Positions 51,903 to 60,690 of a stretch of DNA of 64,000 nucleotides are shown here, one piece after another; the stretch's first letter is position 1, and the number at the start of each line of letters is the position of its first letter. The stretch covers positions 49,698 through 113,697 of the forward strand of contig JAFAIM010000052.1 of assembly GCA_019236735.1 (NCBI GenBank), in the 5' to 3' direction. This DNA comes from Burkholderiaceae bacterium (GTDB taxonomy: Bacteria > Pseudomonadota > Gammaproteobacteria > Burkholderiales > Burkholderiaceae_F). Under the pieces are notes generated by a model. That model saw only the letters and a program-made list of their open reading frames with translations, ran no database searches and was not told where the DNA came from. The position numbers and the translations under genes are program-made.

Positions 51903-51959
51903 GCGCGAAGCCCGCAACAGCTCTCTCTTCTACGCTACGAAGGAAACAAGGAGACCAGG

Positions 51960-53222
51960 ATGACACGGATGGCCGGTCGCAATTTCCTTTTCGTTCCAGG
52001 CCCGACCAACGTTCCGGACCGCGTGCAACGCGCGATGGTCGTGGCGATGGAGGACCATCGTTCCTCCAAGTTCCCCGAGCTCACGCTCGGAGTTCTGTCA
52101 GGACTGAAGCGCGTCTTCAAGACCGCCGCCGGCACCCCGATCATCTTTCCATCGTCCGGCACAGGCTGCTGGGAAGCGGCCTTGACCAACTGCCTGAGTC
52201 CCGGTGACAAGGTGCTCGCTTCGCGCTTTGGTCAGTTCAGCCACCTTTGGATCGATATGTGCGAGCGCCTGGGCTTCGAGGTCGAAACGATCGATTGCGA
52301 GTGGGGCACCGGCGTTCCAGTCGATCGCTACCGAGCGGCGCTCGAGGCGGACCGCTCGCGCAAGATCAAGGCGGTGCTCGCCTGCCATAACGAGACGGCC
52401 ACCGGCGTAACCAGCGACATCGCGGCTGTGCGGCGCGCGATCGATTCGGTGGGGCACCCTGCGCTTCTGTTCGTCGATGCGGTCAGCTCGCTGGCGAGCA
52501 TCGACTTTCGGATGGACGAGTGGGGCGTGGACGTGTGCGTTTCCGGATCGCAGAAGGGCCTGATGCTGCCCGCGGGGCTCGGTGTGACCTGCGTCAGTCC
52601 CAAAGCACTGGCCGCGCGCAAGTCCGCGCGGCAGCCGCGCTGTTACTTCGATTACGGCGACATGATCAAGGCGAATGAGAGCGGCTATTTCCCGTATACG
52701 CCTGCGCTGCCGATGCTGTACGGACTAAGGGAGGCGCTGCAGATCCTCCTCGAGGAAGAGGGCCTGGAAACCGTGTTTGCGCGCCACAGCTACCTGGCCA
52801 ACGGCGTACGCGCTGCCGTGCAGGAGGGTTGGAAACTGCGGCTATGCGCGAAGGAGCCCAAGTGGCATTCGGACACCGTATCGGCGATCGTGGTGCCGGA
52901 AGGCATCAATGGTGCGCATGTGATCGACGTCGCGTTCCGCCGCTACAACTTGGCGCTTGGCGCAGGACTGAGCAAGGTCGCGGGCAAGGTCTTCCGCATC
53001 GGTCACCTGGGTGATCTGAACGAACTGATGTTGATCGGAGCGCTGGGCGGAGCCGAGCTGGCAATGCTGGACGTGGGGATCCGGATCGAACCCGGCAGCG
53101 GGGTGGCGGCCGCACAGAAATACTGGCGCGCGAACGATCCGGTGGAAAAGAAAAAGGTCTCGCGCAGTGAAGTGATTTACGCATCGCACTCGACCGGCTC
53201 CACCGAAGGGGCCCATCAGTGA
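51960..53222 (+). CDS. sgaA: Serine-glyoxylate aminotransferase
   Basis: 420 residues from ATG 51960 behind AAGGAG. A class V PLP enzyme: FLFVPGPTNVPDRVQRAM at the start, HNETATGV, and the Schiff-base Lys in SGSQKGLMLPAGLG (about residue 198). It transfers the amino group of serine to glyoxylate, giving hydroxypyruvate and glycine. This step is diagnostic of the serine cycle. The TGA overlaps the hprA GTG. Confidence 0.96.
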   Translation: MTRMAGRNFLFVPGPTNVPDRVQRAMVVAMEDHRSSKFPELTLGVLSGLKRVFKTAAGTPIIFPSSGTGCWEAALTNCLSPGDKVLASRFGQFSHLWIDMCERLGFEVETIDCEWGTGVPVDRYRAALEADRSRKIKAVLACHNETATGVTSDIAAVRRAIDSVGHPALLFVDAVSSLASIDFRMDEWGVDVCVSGSQKGLMLPAGLGVTCVSPKALAARKSARQPRCYFDYGDMIKANESGYFPYTPALPMLYGLREALQILLEEEGLETVFARHSYLANGVRAAVQEGWKLRLCAKEPKWHSDTVSAIVVPEGINGAHVIDVAFRRYNLALGAGLSKVAGKVFRIGHLGDLNELMLIGALGGAELAMLDVGIRIEPGSGVAAAQKYWRANDPVEKKKVSRSEVIYASHSTGSTEGAHQ

Positions 53223-54169
53223 GCGAAACGGTCGTATTCCTCGAACGCCAGTCGGTCAAAGCGAACGTCCGACGGCCACGCTGCGCGGCCAGCTACGTCG
53301 AATACGACAACACGGCTGCCGACTCCGTGGTCGAGCGGCTACGCGGTGCAACGGTCGCGATCATCAACAAGGTCGTGCTCCGCGAGGCGACGCTCGCCCA
53401 GCTGCCGAAGTTGAAGCTGATCGCGATGGCGGCAACTGGGTACGATTGCATCGACGTCGATTCGTGCCGGCGCCGCGGAATCGCTGTGGCAAATATCCGC
53501 AACTACGCCGTACACACAGTGCCGGAGCACGTGTTCGCGATGGTTCTTGCGTTGCGCCGCAATCTGCTTGCGTATCGTCAGGACGTCGAGAAAGGCGTAT
53601 GGCAGCGCTCCGAGCAGTTCTGCTTCTTCACCCACCCGATCGGAGATCTGTACGGCGGGACGATCGGGATCATCGGCGAAGGAGCGATCGGGCAAGGTAC
53701 TGCAGCGATCGCGCGCGGCTTCGGAATGAAGGTGCTGTTCGCCGATCACGAGCCACCGAAAGCCCCCGGCGTCGAATTCACCCCGCTGCAGCAGGTGCTG
53801 GGAACCTCGGACGTAATCTCTCTGCACCTGCCGCTGACAGCGGCGACGCGCCACATGATCGGCCTGCAGGAGCTGCGGAGGATGAAGCGCACCGCGCTGC
53901 TCGTTAACACCGCTCGTGGCGGATTGGTCGACGAGCGTGCGCTGGTGCAGGCGCTCGACGAAGGGCTGATCGCGGGGGCGGGATTCGACGTGCTGACGGT
54001 AGAGCCTCCTCGTGACGGCAACCCTCTTTTGGACGTGCGGCGTCCCAACTTCGTCCTGACTCCGCACGTTGCCTGGGCTTCCGACGGAGCTATGCAATTC
54101 CTGGCCGATCAGCTCGTCGACAACATCGACGCCTGGGCCGACGGCAAACCGCAGAACCTGGTGACGTAA
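53219..54169 (+). CDS. hprA: Hydroxypyruvate reductase (glycerate dehydrogenase)
   Basis: 316 residues from GTG 53219 (GTGA overlap with sgaA). A D-2-hydroxyacid dehydrogenase with the NAD motif GTIGIIGEGAIGQGTAAIA (about 143-161), catalytic Arg in NTARGG, and His in LTPHVAWAS. In this context it reduces hydroxypyruvate to glycerate. The pairing with sgaA follows the order known in Methylobacterium. Confidence 0.95.
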   Translation: MSETVVFLERQSVKANVRRPRCAASYVEYDNTAADSVVERLRGATVAIINKVVLREATLAQLPKLKLIAMAATGYDCIDVDSCRRRGIAVANIRNYAVHTVPEHVFAMVLALRRNLLAYRQDVEKGVWQRSEQFCFFTHPIGDLYGGTIGIIGEGAIGQGTAAIARGFGMKVLFADHEPPKAPGVEFTPLQQVLGTSDVISLHLPLTAATRHMIGLQELRRMKRTALLVNTARGGLVDERALVQALDEGLIAGAGFDVLTVEPPRDGNPLLDVRRPNFVLTPHVAWASDGAMQFLADQLVDNIDAWADGKPQNLVT

Positions 54170-54221
54170 GCCGCAAACCTTCGCCGGCAGGACGGCCGAG
54201 GGCTTTGCTTGAGGAAAAACG

Positions 54222-55088
54222 ATGAAGAAACTCTTGTATCAGCTCGATACGGATCCGATTCCATCCACTTTCGACAACGTGGTCGCGTACGACGGTGGTG
54301 CCGATCAGGTAACCGCGCTCGGCGGAATCGACCCTCGCAACGTCGGCGCTCTGGTGGATGGAGCCATTTTTACCCGCGCGCCGAAGGACAAGAAGTTCAC
54401 TGCGCTTTTCATCGGCGGCGGCAACATGTCGGCGGGCGAGACGTTGCTGGAGATGATCAAGAAGCGCTTTTTCGCCGGCTTTCGCGTCTCGGTGATGCTC
54501 GACAGCAATGGCTCGAACACGACTGCAGCCGCAGCAGTCGCCTGGATGGGTGCTTCGGCCTCGCTGGCAGGCAAACGCTGCGTCGTATTGGCGGGAACCG
54601 GCCCGGTGGGGATGCGTGCCGCCTACATGCTGGCACGCGAGGGCGCACAAGTGGGCGTGTCTTCGCGCACAGTCGAACGCGCCCAGTCGGCATGTCGAGC
54701 GCTCAAGGAGCGGTTCGGTGTCGAAGTCGCGCCGCTCGAAGGCGCCACCGCCGAGCAACGCGCCGCCAGCATCCAGGGCGCGCATTTCGTGCTGTCGACC
54801 GGGGCCGCCGGCGCGCAGCTTCTGAAGGAGCAAGACTGGCGCGAAAGCCGAACGCTGGAGTTGCTCAGCGACGCCAATGCGACGCCGCCGGCCGGGATCG
54901 AAGGCATCGATGTGATGGACAAGGCGACGGTGCGCCACGGCAAAAAGGTTTTCGGTGCCATCGGCTTTGGCGCGTTGAAGATCGCGCTACACCGCGCCTG
55001 CATCGCCCGCCTGTTCGAAGCGAACGACCTCGTTCTGGACGCCGAGCAGATCTACGAGATGGCCAAGACGATGGTCGGGAAAACCTGA
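54222..55088 (+). CDS. mtdA: NADP-dependent methylene-H4F/H4MPT dehydrogenase MtdA
   Basis: 288 residues. The start MKKLLYQLDTDPIPSTFDNVVAYDGGADQV and the Rossmann motif VVLAGTGPVGMRAA (about 126-139) are typical of MtdA, which oxidises methylene-H4F or methylene-H4MPT with NADP+. With FchA and Fhs it interconverts formate and methylene-H4F. Whether the organism also has an H4MPT pathway cannot be seen here. Confidence 0.95.
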   Translation: MKKLLYQLDTDPIPSTFDNVVAYDGGADQVTALGGIDPRNVGALVDGAIFTRAPKDKKFTALFIGGGNMSAGETLLEMIKKRFFAGFRVSVMLDSNGSNTTAAAAVAWMGASASLAGKRCVVLAGTGPVGMRAAYMLAREGAQVGVSSRTVERAQSACRALKERFGVEVAPLEGATAEQRAASIQGAHFVLSTGAAGAQLLKEQDWRESRTLELLSDANATPPAGIEGIDVMDKATVRHGKKVFGAIGFGALKIALHRACIARLFEANDLVLDAEQIYEMAKTMVGKT

Positions 55089-55109
55089 GAGGTTTGTGAG
55101 GTGACATTG

Positions 55110-55736
55110 ATGATCGCCGAACAGCCGTTGCAACGCTTCCTCGACGAGCTCGCCAGCGCCGCTCCGACTCCGGGCGGAGGCAGTGCTGCCGCTGTCATGG
55201 GCGCGATGGCGGCCGCTCTCGTATCGATGGTGTGTCGTCTCACGATCGGCAGGAAGGGCTACGAAGCGGTGCTGCCTCAGATGGAGCGAATCCTGCAGGA
55301 GGCCGAAGCGCTCCGGCAGCGCCTGACCGCAATGATCGCGCAGGACGTACAGGCATTTAACACGCTAATGGCAGCCTACAAGTTGCCGCGAACGAGCGAC
55401 GAGGAACGCCTGGCTCGCACCGATGCGATCCAGCAGGCGCTGAAGCAGGCCACCGACGTGCCCTTGGCCTGCGCGGAGGCGTGCGTCCAGGTAATCGACC
55501 TGGCGCTGCAGGCGGCGCCAATCGGCAATCGCGGCGTGATCTCCGACGCCGGTGTCGCATCCGAGGCCGCTCGCGCGGCACTTCGCAGCGCGGCGCTGAA
55601 CGTCCACATCAATGCGCCGTCGATCGAGGATGCCGTGTTCGTTGCCTCGCGGCGCGAGCGGCTCGAGCGGGCCTTGGCGAGCTGCGCCCACGCAAGCGAG
55701 AAAGCTTACGAGACCGTGCTGGCCCGCTTGCACTAG
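55110..55736 (+). CDS. fchA: Methenyl-H4F cyclohydrolase FchA
   Basis: 208 residues from ATG 55110, which has GAGGTGA at 55098-55104. A GTG at 55101 would add three residues but is itself inside that site. It is a FTCD-cyclodeaminase-like helical protein: [49 protein letters not shown] and [21 protein letters not shown]. It hydrolyses methenyl-H4F to formyl-H4F, or runs in reverse. Confidence 0.95.
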   Translation: MIAEQPLQRFLDELASAAPTPGGGSAAAVMGAMAAALVSMVCRLTIGRKGYEAVLPQMERILQEAEALRQRLTAMIAQDVQAFNTLMAAYKLPRTSDEERLARTDAIQQALKQATDVPLACAEACVQVIDLALQAAPIGNRGVISDAGVASEAARAALRSAALNVHINAPSIEDAVFVASRRERLERALASCAHASEKAYETVLARLH

Positions 55737-55773
55737 CACGGTTCGAAAGAATACGGCGATCAGGAGAATTTCG

Positions 55774-56931
55774 ATGGATATCCACGAATACCAGGCGAAG
55801 GAACTGCTTGCAGGCTTCGGCGTCCCGATTGCACGCGGCAGCGTCGCCTATAGCCCCGACCAGGCCGTCTTCGCAGCAACCGAGCTCGGCGGTTGGCATT
55901 GGGCAGTGAAGGCGCAGATTCATTCGGGAGCGCGTGGCAAGGCAGGTGGCGTCAAGTTATGTCGGACCTATCACGAGGTATCGGAGGCGGCCAAAGCGAT
56001 GCTGGGCCGGCGCCTGGTCACTACGCAGACCGGCCCGGAAGGGAAGATCTGCCAGCGCGTCTACGTGGAGGTCGCCGAGCCGTTTGAGCGCGAGCTGTAC
56101 CTGGGCTTGGTGCTCGACCGCAAGCTGCAGCGAATCCGTGTGTTCGCTTCGAGTGAAGGCGGGATGGAGATCGAGGAGGTCGCCAAGAGGAAGCCCGAAT
56201 CGATCCACCAGATCCAGGTCGAGCCAGCCGTCGGGCTGCAGCAATTCCAGGCGCGAGAGCTGGCTTTCGGACTGGGTCTGAATATCAAGCAAGTCAGCCG
56301 CGCGGTATCCACGATCCTGGGCTGCTACCGCGCTTTCCGCGATCTGGACGCAACGATGGTCGAGATCAACCCCCTGGTGATTACCAAGGACAACCGCTTG
56401 CTGGCGCTCGACGCAAAAATGTCGTTCGACGACAACGCGCTGTTCCGCCGCGCGGCAGTGGCGGAGATGCGCGACTCCTCGCAGGAGGATCCGCGCGAAG
56501 CGCAGGCAAGCCAGCACGGATTGAACTACGTCGGCTTGAGCGGAGACATCGGCTGCATCATCAACGGAGCAGGGTTGGCGATGGCGACGATGGACATGAT
56601 CAAGTACGCCGGAGGCGAACCAGCCAACTTCCTGGACGTCGGCGGCGGAGCTTCGCCAGAGCGGGTCGCCGAGGCATTCCGGTTGGTGCTTTCGGACCGT
56701 AACGTCAAGGCGATCCTCGTCAATATCTTCGCGGGGATCAATCGCTGCGACTGGGTTGCGCAAGGCGTCGTGCAGGCGGCGTCGGCGCTGAAGGTTCCGC
56801 TGGTGGTGCGGCTGGCCGGAACCCATGCAGAAGAGGGCAACCGAATCGTCCGCGAAAGCGGCCTTCCGATCATCAGCGCAACCGACCTGGCCGATGCGGC
56901 CAAAAAGGCGGTCGCCGCAGCGCGCGGCTGA
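55774..56931 (+). CDS. mtkA: Malate-CoA ligase beta subunit MtkA
   Basis: 385 residues from ATG 55774 behind AGGAGA. It is a SucC-like ATP-grasp fold ([51 protein letters not shown]). The close likeness to Methylobacterium MtkA (for example [47 protein letters not shown]) and the neighbours argue for malate thiokinase, not succinyl-CoA synthetase. It activates malate to malyl-CoA. Confidence 0.95.
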   Translation: MDIHEYQAKELLAGFGVPIARGSVAYSPDQAVFAATELGGWHWAVKAQIHSGARGKAGGVKLCRTYHEVSEAAKAMLGRRLVTTQTGPEGKICQRVYVEVAEPFERELYLGLVLDRKLQRIRVFASSEGGMEIEEVAKRKPESIHQIQVEPAVGLQQFQARELAFGLGLNIKQVSRAVSTILGCYRAFRDLDATMVEINPLVITKDNRLLALDAKMSFDDNALFRRAAVAEMRDSSQEDPREAQASQHGLNYVGLSGDIGCIINGAGLAMATMDMIKYAGGEPANFLDVGGGASPERVAEAFRLVLSDRNVKAILVNIFAGINRCDWVAQGVVQAASALKVPLVVRLAGTHAEEGNRIVRESGLPIISATDLADAAKKAVAAARG

Positions 56932-56955
56932 CGCTCTCAAAGGAGCACGCCAGCC

Positions 56956-57018
56956 ATGGGCGAAGCGAATGGACCCCCGCGCGTAAGCGCGAATCGTTCG
57001 GGTTTTTTTAAGGGCTAA
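56956..57018 (+). CDS. Possible 20-codon leader peptide between mtkA and mtkB
   Basis: ATG 56956 is preceded by AAAGGAG at about 56939-56945 and encodes 20 codons (MGEANGPPRVSANRSGFFKG) ending 3 nt before the mtkB ATG. The codons run straight through the hairpin and T-tract described next. It matches no known family. It could be a leader peptide that lets ribosomes cross the hairpin, or a chance reading frame behind a chance ribosome-binding site. Confidence 0.35.
   Translation: MGEANGPPRVSANRSGFFKG
56974..57009 (+). terminator. Hairpin with T-tract inside the mtkA-mtkB gap
   Basis: CGCG (56980-56983) / CGCG (56988-56991) with loop TAAG is flanked by CCCG (56976-56979) / CGGG (56999-57002) with a seven-base bulge, followed by seven T residues (57003-57009). 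It has the form of a weak intrinsic terminator or attenuator inside an operon whose next gene encodes the partner subunit. Confidence 0.5.
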
Positions 57019-57021
57019 CTT

Positions 57022-57912
57022 ATGAGCATTCTGATCGACGAAAAGACCCGCGTGATCATCCAAGGTTTCACGGGCGACAAAGCGACGTTCCACGCGAAGG
57101 CAATGATCGAGTACGGCACGCGCGTCGTCGGCGGAGTCACGCCGGGCAAGGGCGGCCACAAGCATCTGGAGCGACCCGTATTCGACACGGTGAAGGATGC
57201 CGTGCAGGCCACCGGCGCCGAAGCCAGCATCGCTTTCGTGCCGCCGCCGTACGCGGCAGATGCGCTGATGGAGGCGGCCGACGCGTCCTTGCGCTTGGTG
57301 TGCATCATCACCGACGGAATTCCCGCGCAGGACATGATGCGCGTAAAGCGCTACCTGATGCGGTATCCGCGCGAGCGGCGCACGATGGTCGTCGGGCCCA
57401 ATTGCGCGGGAATCATCAGCGCCGGCCGCGCGATGCTGGGAATCATGCCCGGACAGATCTATGCGCGCGGCAAGGTTGGAATCGTTTCGCGCTCGGGAAC
57501 GCTCGGCTACGAGGCAGCGGCGCAGATGAAGGCGCTGGGGATTGGCGTCACCACCAGCGTCGGCATCGGCGGCGACCCAATCAACGGCAGCTCGTTCGTT
57601 GACCATTTGGCGCTGTTCCAGCAGGACCCGGAGACGAAGGCCGTCATCATGATTGGCGAGATCGGCGGTCCGCAAGAAGCGGAGGCCTCCGCCTGGATCA
57701 AGGAGAACATGCGCAAGCCGGTGGTGGGCTACGTTGCGGGGCTGACTGCACCGAAGGGTCGCCGTATGGGCCACGCAGGCGCCATCATTTCGGCTGAGGG
57801 CGATACCGCTGCCGAGAAGTCCGAAATCATGCGTTCCTTGGGGCTGCTCGTGGCGCCCAGCGCCGCTGAGCTCGGCTCGACCGTGGAAAAGGCTCTGGCA
57901 AAGCTTCCCTGA
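57022..57912 (+). CDS. mtkB: Malate-CoA ligase alpha subunit MtkB
   Basis: 296 residues, SucD-like. The start MSILIDEKTRVIIQGFTGDKATFHAKAMIEYGT differs from SucD (which reads T-x-x-G-T-x-H) in the way MtkB does. GPNCAGIISAG, VSRSGTLGYEAA, GIGGDPINGSSFVDHL and the phospho-His site GHAGAIIS (about residue 252) are present. With MtkA it makes malyl-CoA from malate, CoA and ATP. Confidence 0.95.
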   Translation: MSILIDEKTRVIIQGFTGDKATFHAKAMIEYGTRVVGGVTPGKGGHKHLERPVFDTVKDAVQATGAEASIAFVPPPYAADALMEAADASLRLVCIITDGIPAQDMMRVKRYLMRYPRERRTMVVGPNCAGIISAGRAMLGIMPGQIYARGKVGIVSRSGTLGYEAAAQMKALGIGVTTSVGIGGDPINGSSFVDHLALFQQDPETKAVIMIGEIGGPQEAEASAWIKENMRKPVVGYVAGLTAPKGRRMGHAGAIISAEGDTAAEKSEIMRSLGLLVAPSAAELGSTVEKALAKLP

Positions 57913-57930
57913 GGCCGCACCCGCGACGTG

Positions 57931-60672
57931 ATGATCAGCTCAGCCGCCGCGGACGATCCGCCCGCCGTTGGCGCCGGGGAGGCGCAGCCAGCAGACGGAT
58001 TCTCGCGCTGGGAGTTGCTCGCCAAGCTCCTTGCGGAGGTGGTCGAGCAGTATGAGCCGGTTGCCGCGCACGTGCTGCGCGGACAAGCCACCACCGAGAA
58101 CCTCCCGCCGCGCCTGCTGGCTCGAACGCTGCAGGCGCAGGGGATCCTGTTTCAGCTGCTGGCGATCGCGGAGCAAAACCGCGACATGCGCAATCGGCGC
58201 GAACTGGAAAGACAGGACGGACGCGTCGCCGTCAAGGGCACGTTCGCGTCGGTGTTCGAAAAAGCCGCTGCCAGCAAAGTGCCCGCAGAGGAGCTGGGCG
58301 AGCTGCTGCGATCGATCCGCATCCGACCGGTGATCACCGCGCATCCGACCGAAGCCAAGCGCGTTACGGTGCTCGAACGCCACCGGCGCATCTATCTGCG
58401 CCTGTTCGACCTGGAGTCGCCGCGCTGGACACAGCGTGAGCGCGACGATCTGATCCGCTCGCTGCGAGACGAGATCGAGTTGCTGTGGCTCACCGGTGAA
58501 CTGAAGCTGGAGAAGCCGTCAGTCGCGCAGGAGGTCGCCTGGGGTTTGTATTTTTTCAACGAGAACCTGTTCGATGTCGTACCGCAGATGCTGGCCAGGG
58601 CCCAAGGTGCGATCGAGCAGGCATTCCCGGGCAGCTCTCTGGAAGTGCCGCCGTTGTTTCAGTTCGGCTCGTGGATCGGCGGCGATCGGGACGGCAATCC
58701 ATACGTCACCAGCCAGGTGACTCGCGACACAGTGTGGTCCAACCGCCTGGCCACGCTGAACCGCTACCGCCAGCGGCTCGGTGACCTGATTCGCAGCCTC
58801 AGTATCGCCGAGCACGCGCTGCCGCTGCCGACCGCTTTCCTCCAGGAGGTACGAGCGCGCCTCGTCGAGCTGCCGGACGGGGCGGTGCTGACTTCGCGCA
58901 ACGCGGGTGAACCGTTCCGCCAGTTTTTGGCATCGATGCTGAGTCGCGTGGAAAAAAGCGCGCGCGATTGCCAGCATCAGCGACCGACGCTCGATTCGGC
59001 CGGATATCGCAACGCCGACGAGATGATCGCGGACGTCGACCGGATGATCGAGGCACTGACCGAGTCCGGCGCGGGGAGCCTGGCGCGTTCGGTGCTGCTC
59101 CCGTTGCGACGCGAAGTCAGCGTGTTCCGGTTCTGCACCGTGCGCCTGGACGTGCGCGAGAACACGCTTCGGATGAACCAGGCGCTCGTGTCCATCTATC
59201 GGGTCATGCAGCCCGGTCGCGAGCCGCCTGCGCCGGAAACGGACGAGTGGAAGCAGTGGCTGTTAGCGGAACTGGGCAAACCGCGCGAAGCTCCACTGGA
59301 GCCCGAGCTGCTCGCTCCGGAGGCCGCCGAGACCTTGCAGACGTTCCGCACGATCGCCCAGGCGCGACAGCAACTGGACCGTGAGGCGTTCGGCGCACTG
59401 ATATTGAGCATGACCCACAGCGCCTCCGATGTGCTCGGCGTCTACCTGATGGCCAAGCTGGCCGGGTTGTTTTCGGACATGCGGGCGGTGGAGCGCTGCC
59501 CGCTCGCGGTCGTGCCTCTGCTGGAGACGATCACCGATTTGCGGCGTGCGCCCGCGATCCTGAAAGAGCTGCTCGCGGTTCCGCTGGTGCAGCGCAGCCT
59601 GCACGGTCAGGGCGGAATGCAGGAAGTGATGATCGGATACTCCGATTCGAACAAGGACGGTGGATACTTCGCCGCCAACTGGGAGCTCGCCAAGGCGCAG
59701 ACAGCGTTGACTCGCCTCGGCAGGGAACACGGGGTGACGATCACGTTCTTTCACGGTCGCGGCGGATCCGTCAGCCGGGGCGGTGCGCCGACAGGCCGCG
59801 CGATCGCAGCTGCTCCGGCCGGCTCGATCCGCAGGCAGTTCCGCGTCACCGAGCAAGGCGAGGTCGTCTCCTTCAAGTACGCCAACCGCGGCACGGCCGC
59901 CTACCAGGCCGAGCTGTTGGCAGCCTCGGTGATCGAGCACGCCCTCGTGTCGGAGCGGGAGCGTGAACTGATTCCGGTGCACGAGTTCGACGAGGCGATG
60001 GAATCGCTCTCGGGCCTTTCCTGGACGACGTACCACGACCTGATGTCCACCGAGGGCATGCTCGACTACTTGACAGCCGCCAGCCCGCTGGAGGAGTTGG
60101 CGATGCTGAACATTGGATCGCGCCCGGCCCGGCGCACTCAAGCCAAGACGCTGGCCGACCTGCGCGCGATCCCGTGGGTGTTCGCATGGACCCAGAATCG
60201 GCACATGATTCCGGGCTGGTATGGCGTTGGCAGCGCGTTGCGCGCGTTCCTGGATGTGCGGCAGCAAAATGGCTTGGATCTGCTGCGCCGCATGTTTCGC
60301 GATTCGCGCCTGTTCCGTACGATCATGGATGAGGTCGAAAAGACGCTGCTGCAGGTCGATCTCGGTTTGGTGCGTTCCTACGCTGAATTGATGGCCGATA
60401 CGCATTTGCGCGAGAAGATCTTCGGCAGGATCGAACGCGAATACCACCTGACCTGCGACATGGTGCTGCAGGTGTCGGGCGACCACGAGATCGCCGAGCG
60501 TTTCCCTCAGTTCCGTCGCCGCCTGCTGCGCCGGCTAAAGACCTTAAATCAGGTCAACCGCGAACAGATCGGGCTGCTGCGTCAGTTTCGCGCCGGAGCC
60601 GACGAAGAGGTCCGAAATGCGCTGCTGCTGACGATCAATTGCGCAGCCGCCGGCTTCGGCGCCACCGGTTGA
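57931..60672 (+). CDS. ppc: Phosphoenolpyruvate carboxylase
   Basis: 913 residues from ATG 57931 (a GTG at 57928 is directly before it; the nearest GAGG is distant). The catalytic His is in ITAHPTEAKR (about 138), with GGDRDGNP, MIGYSDSNKDGGY, and the glycine-rich loop FHGRGGSVSRGGAPTGRAI (about 607). Here the second half reads SVSRGGAPT rather than the TVGRGGGP-type seen in E. coli. The C terminus ends GFGATG. It carboxylates PEP to oxaloacetate, the CO2-fixing step of the serine cycle. Confidence 0.96.
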   Translation: MISSAAADDPPAVGAGEAQPADGFSRWELLAKLLAEVVEQYEPVAAHVLRGQATTENLPPRLLARTLQAQGILFQLLAIAEQNRDMRNRRELERQDGRVAVKGTFASVFEKAAASKVPAEELGELLRSIRIRPVITAHPTEAKRVTVLERHRRIYLRLFDLESPRWTQRERDDLIRSLRDEIELLWLTGELKLEKPSVAQEVAWGLYFFNENLFDVVPQMLARAQGAIEQAFPGSSLEVPPLFQFGSWIGGDRDGNPYVTSQVTRDTVWSNRLATLNRYRQRLGDLIRSLSIAEHALPLPTAFLQEVRARLVELPDGAVLTSRNAGEPFRQFLASMLSRVEKSARDCQHQRPTLDSAGYRNADEMIADVDRMIEALTESGAGSLARSVLLPLRREVSVFRFCTVRLDVRENTLRMNQALVSIYRVMQPGREPPAPETDEWKQWLLAELGKPREAPLEPELLAPEAAETLQTFRTIAQARQQLDREAFGALILSMTHSASDVLGVYLMAKLAGLFSDMRAVERCPLAVVPLLETITDLRRAPAILKELLAVPLVQRSLHGQGGMQEVMIGYSDSNKDGGYFAANWELAKAQTALTRLGREHGVTITFFHGRGGSVSRGGAPTGRAIAAAPAGSIRRQFRVTEQGEVVSFKYANRGTAAYQAELLAASVIEHALVSERERELIPVHEFDEAMESLSGLSWTTYHDLMSTEGMLDYLTAASPLEELAMLNIGSRPARRTQAKTLADLRAIPWVFAWTQNRHMIPGWYGVGSALRAFLDVRQQNGLDLLRRMFRDSRLFRTIMDEVEKTLLQVDLGLVRSYAELMADTHLREKIFGRIEREYHLTCDMVLQVSGDHEIAERFPQFRRRLLRRLKTLNQVNREQIGLLRQFRAGADEEVRNALLLTINCAAAGFGATG

Positions 60673-60690
60673 CACTTCTAGGAGAACGAC

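Noticed and set aside
55774..57912. mtkAB read as TCA-cycle sucCD
   Set aside because: Subunit sequences follow the malate thiokinase pattern and lie between fchA and ppc-mclA rather than beside sucAB or lpd.
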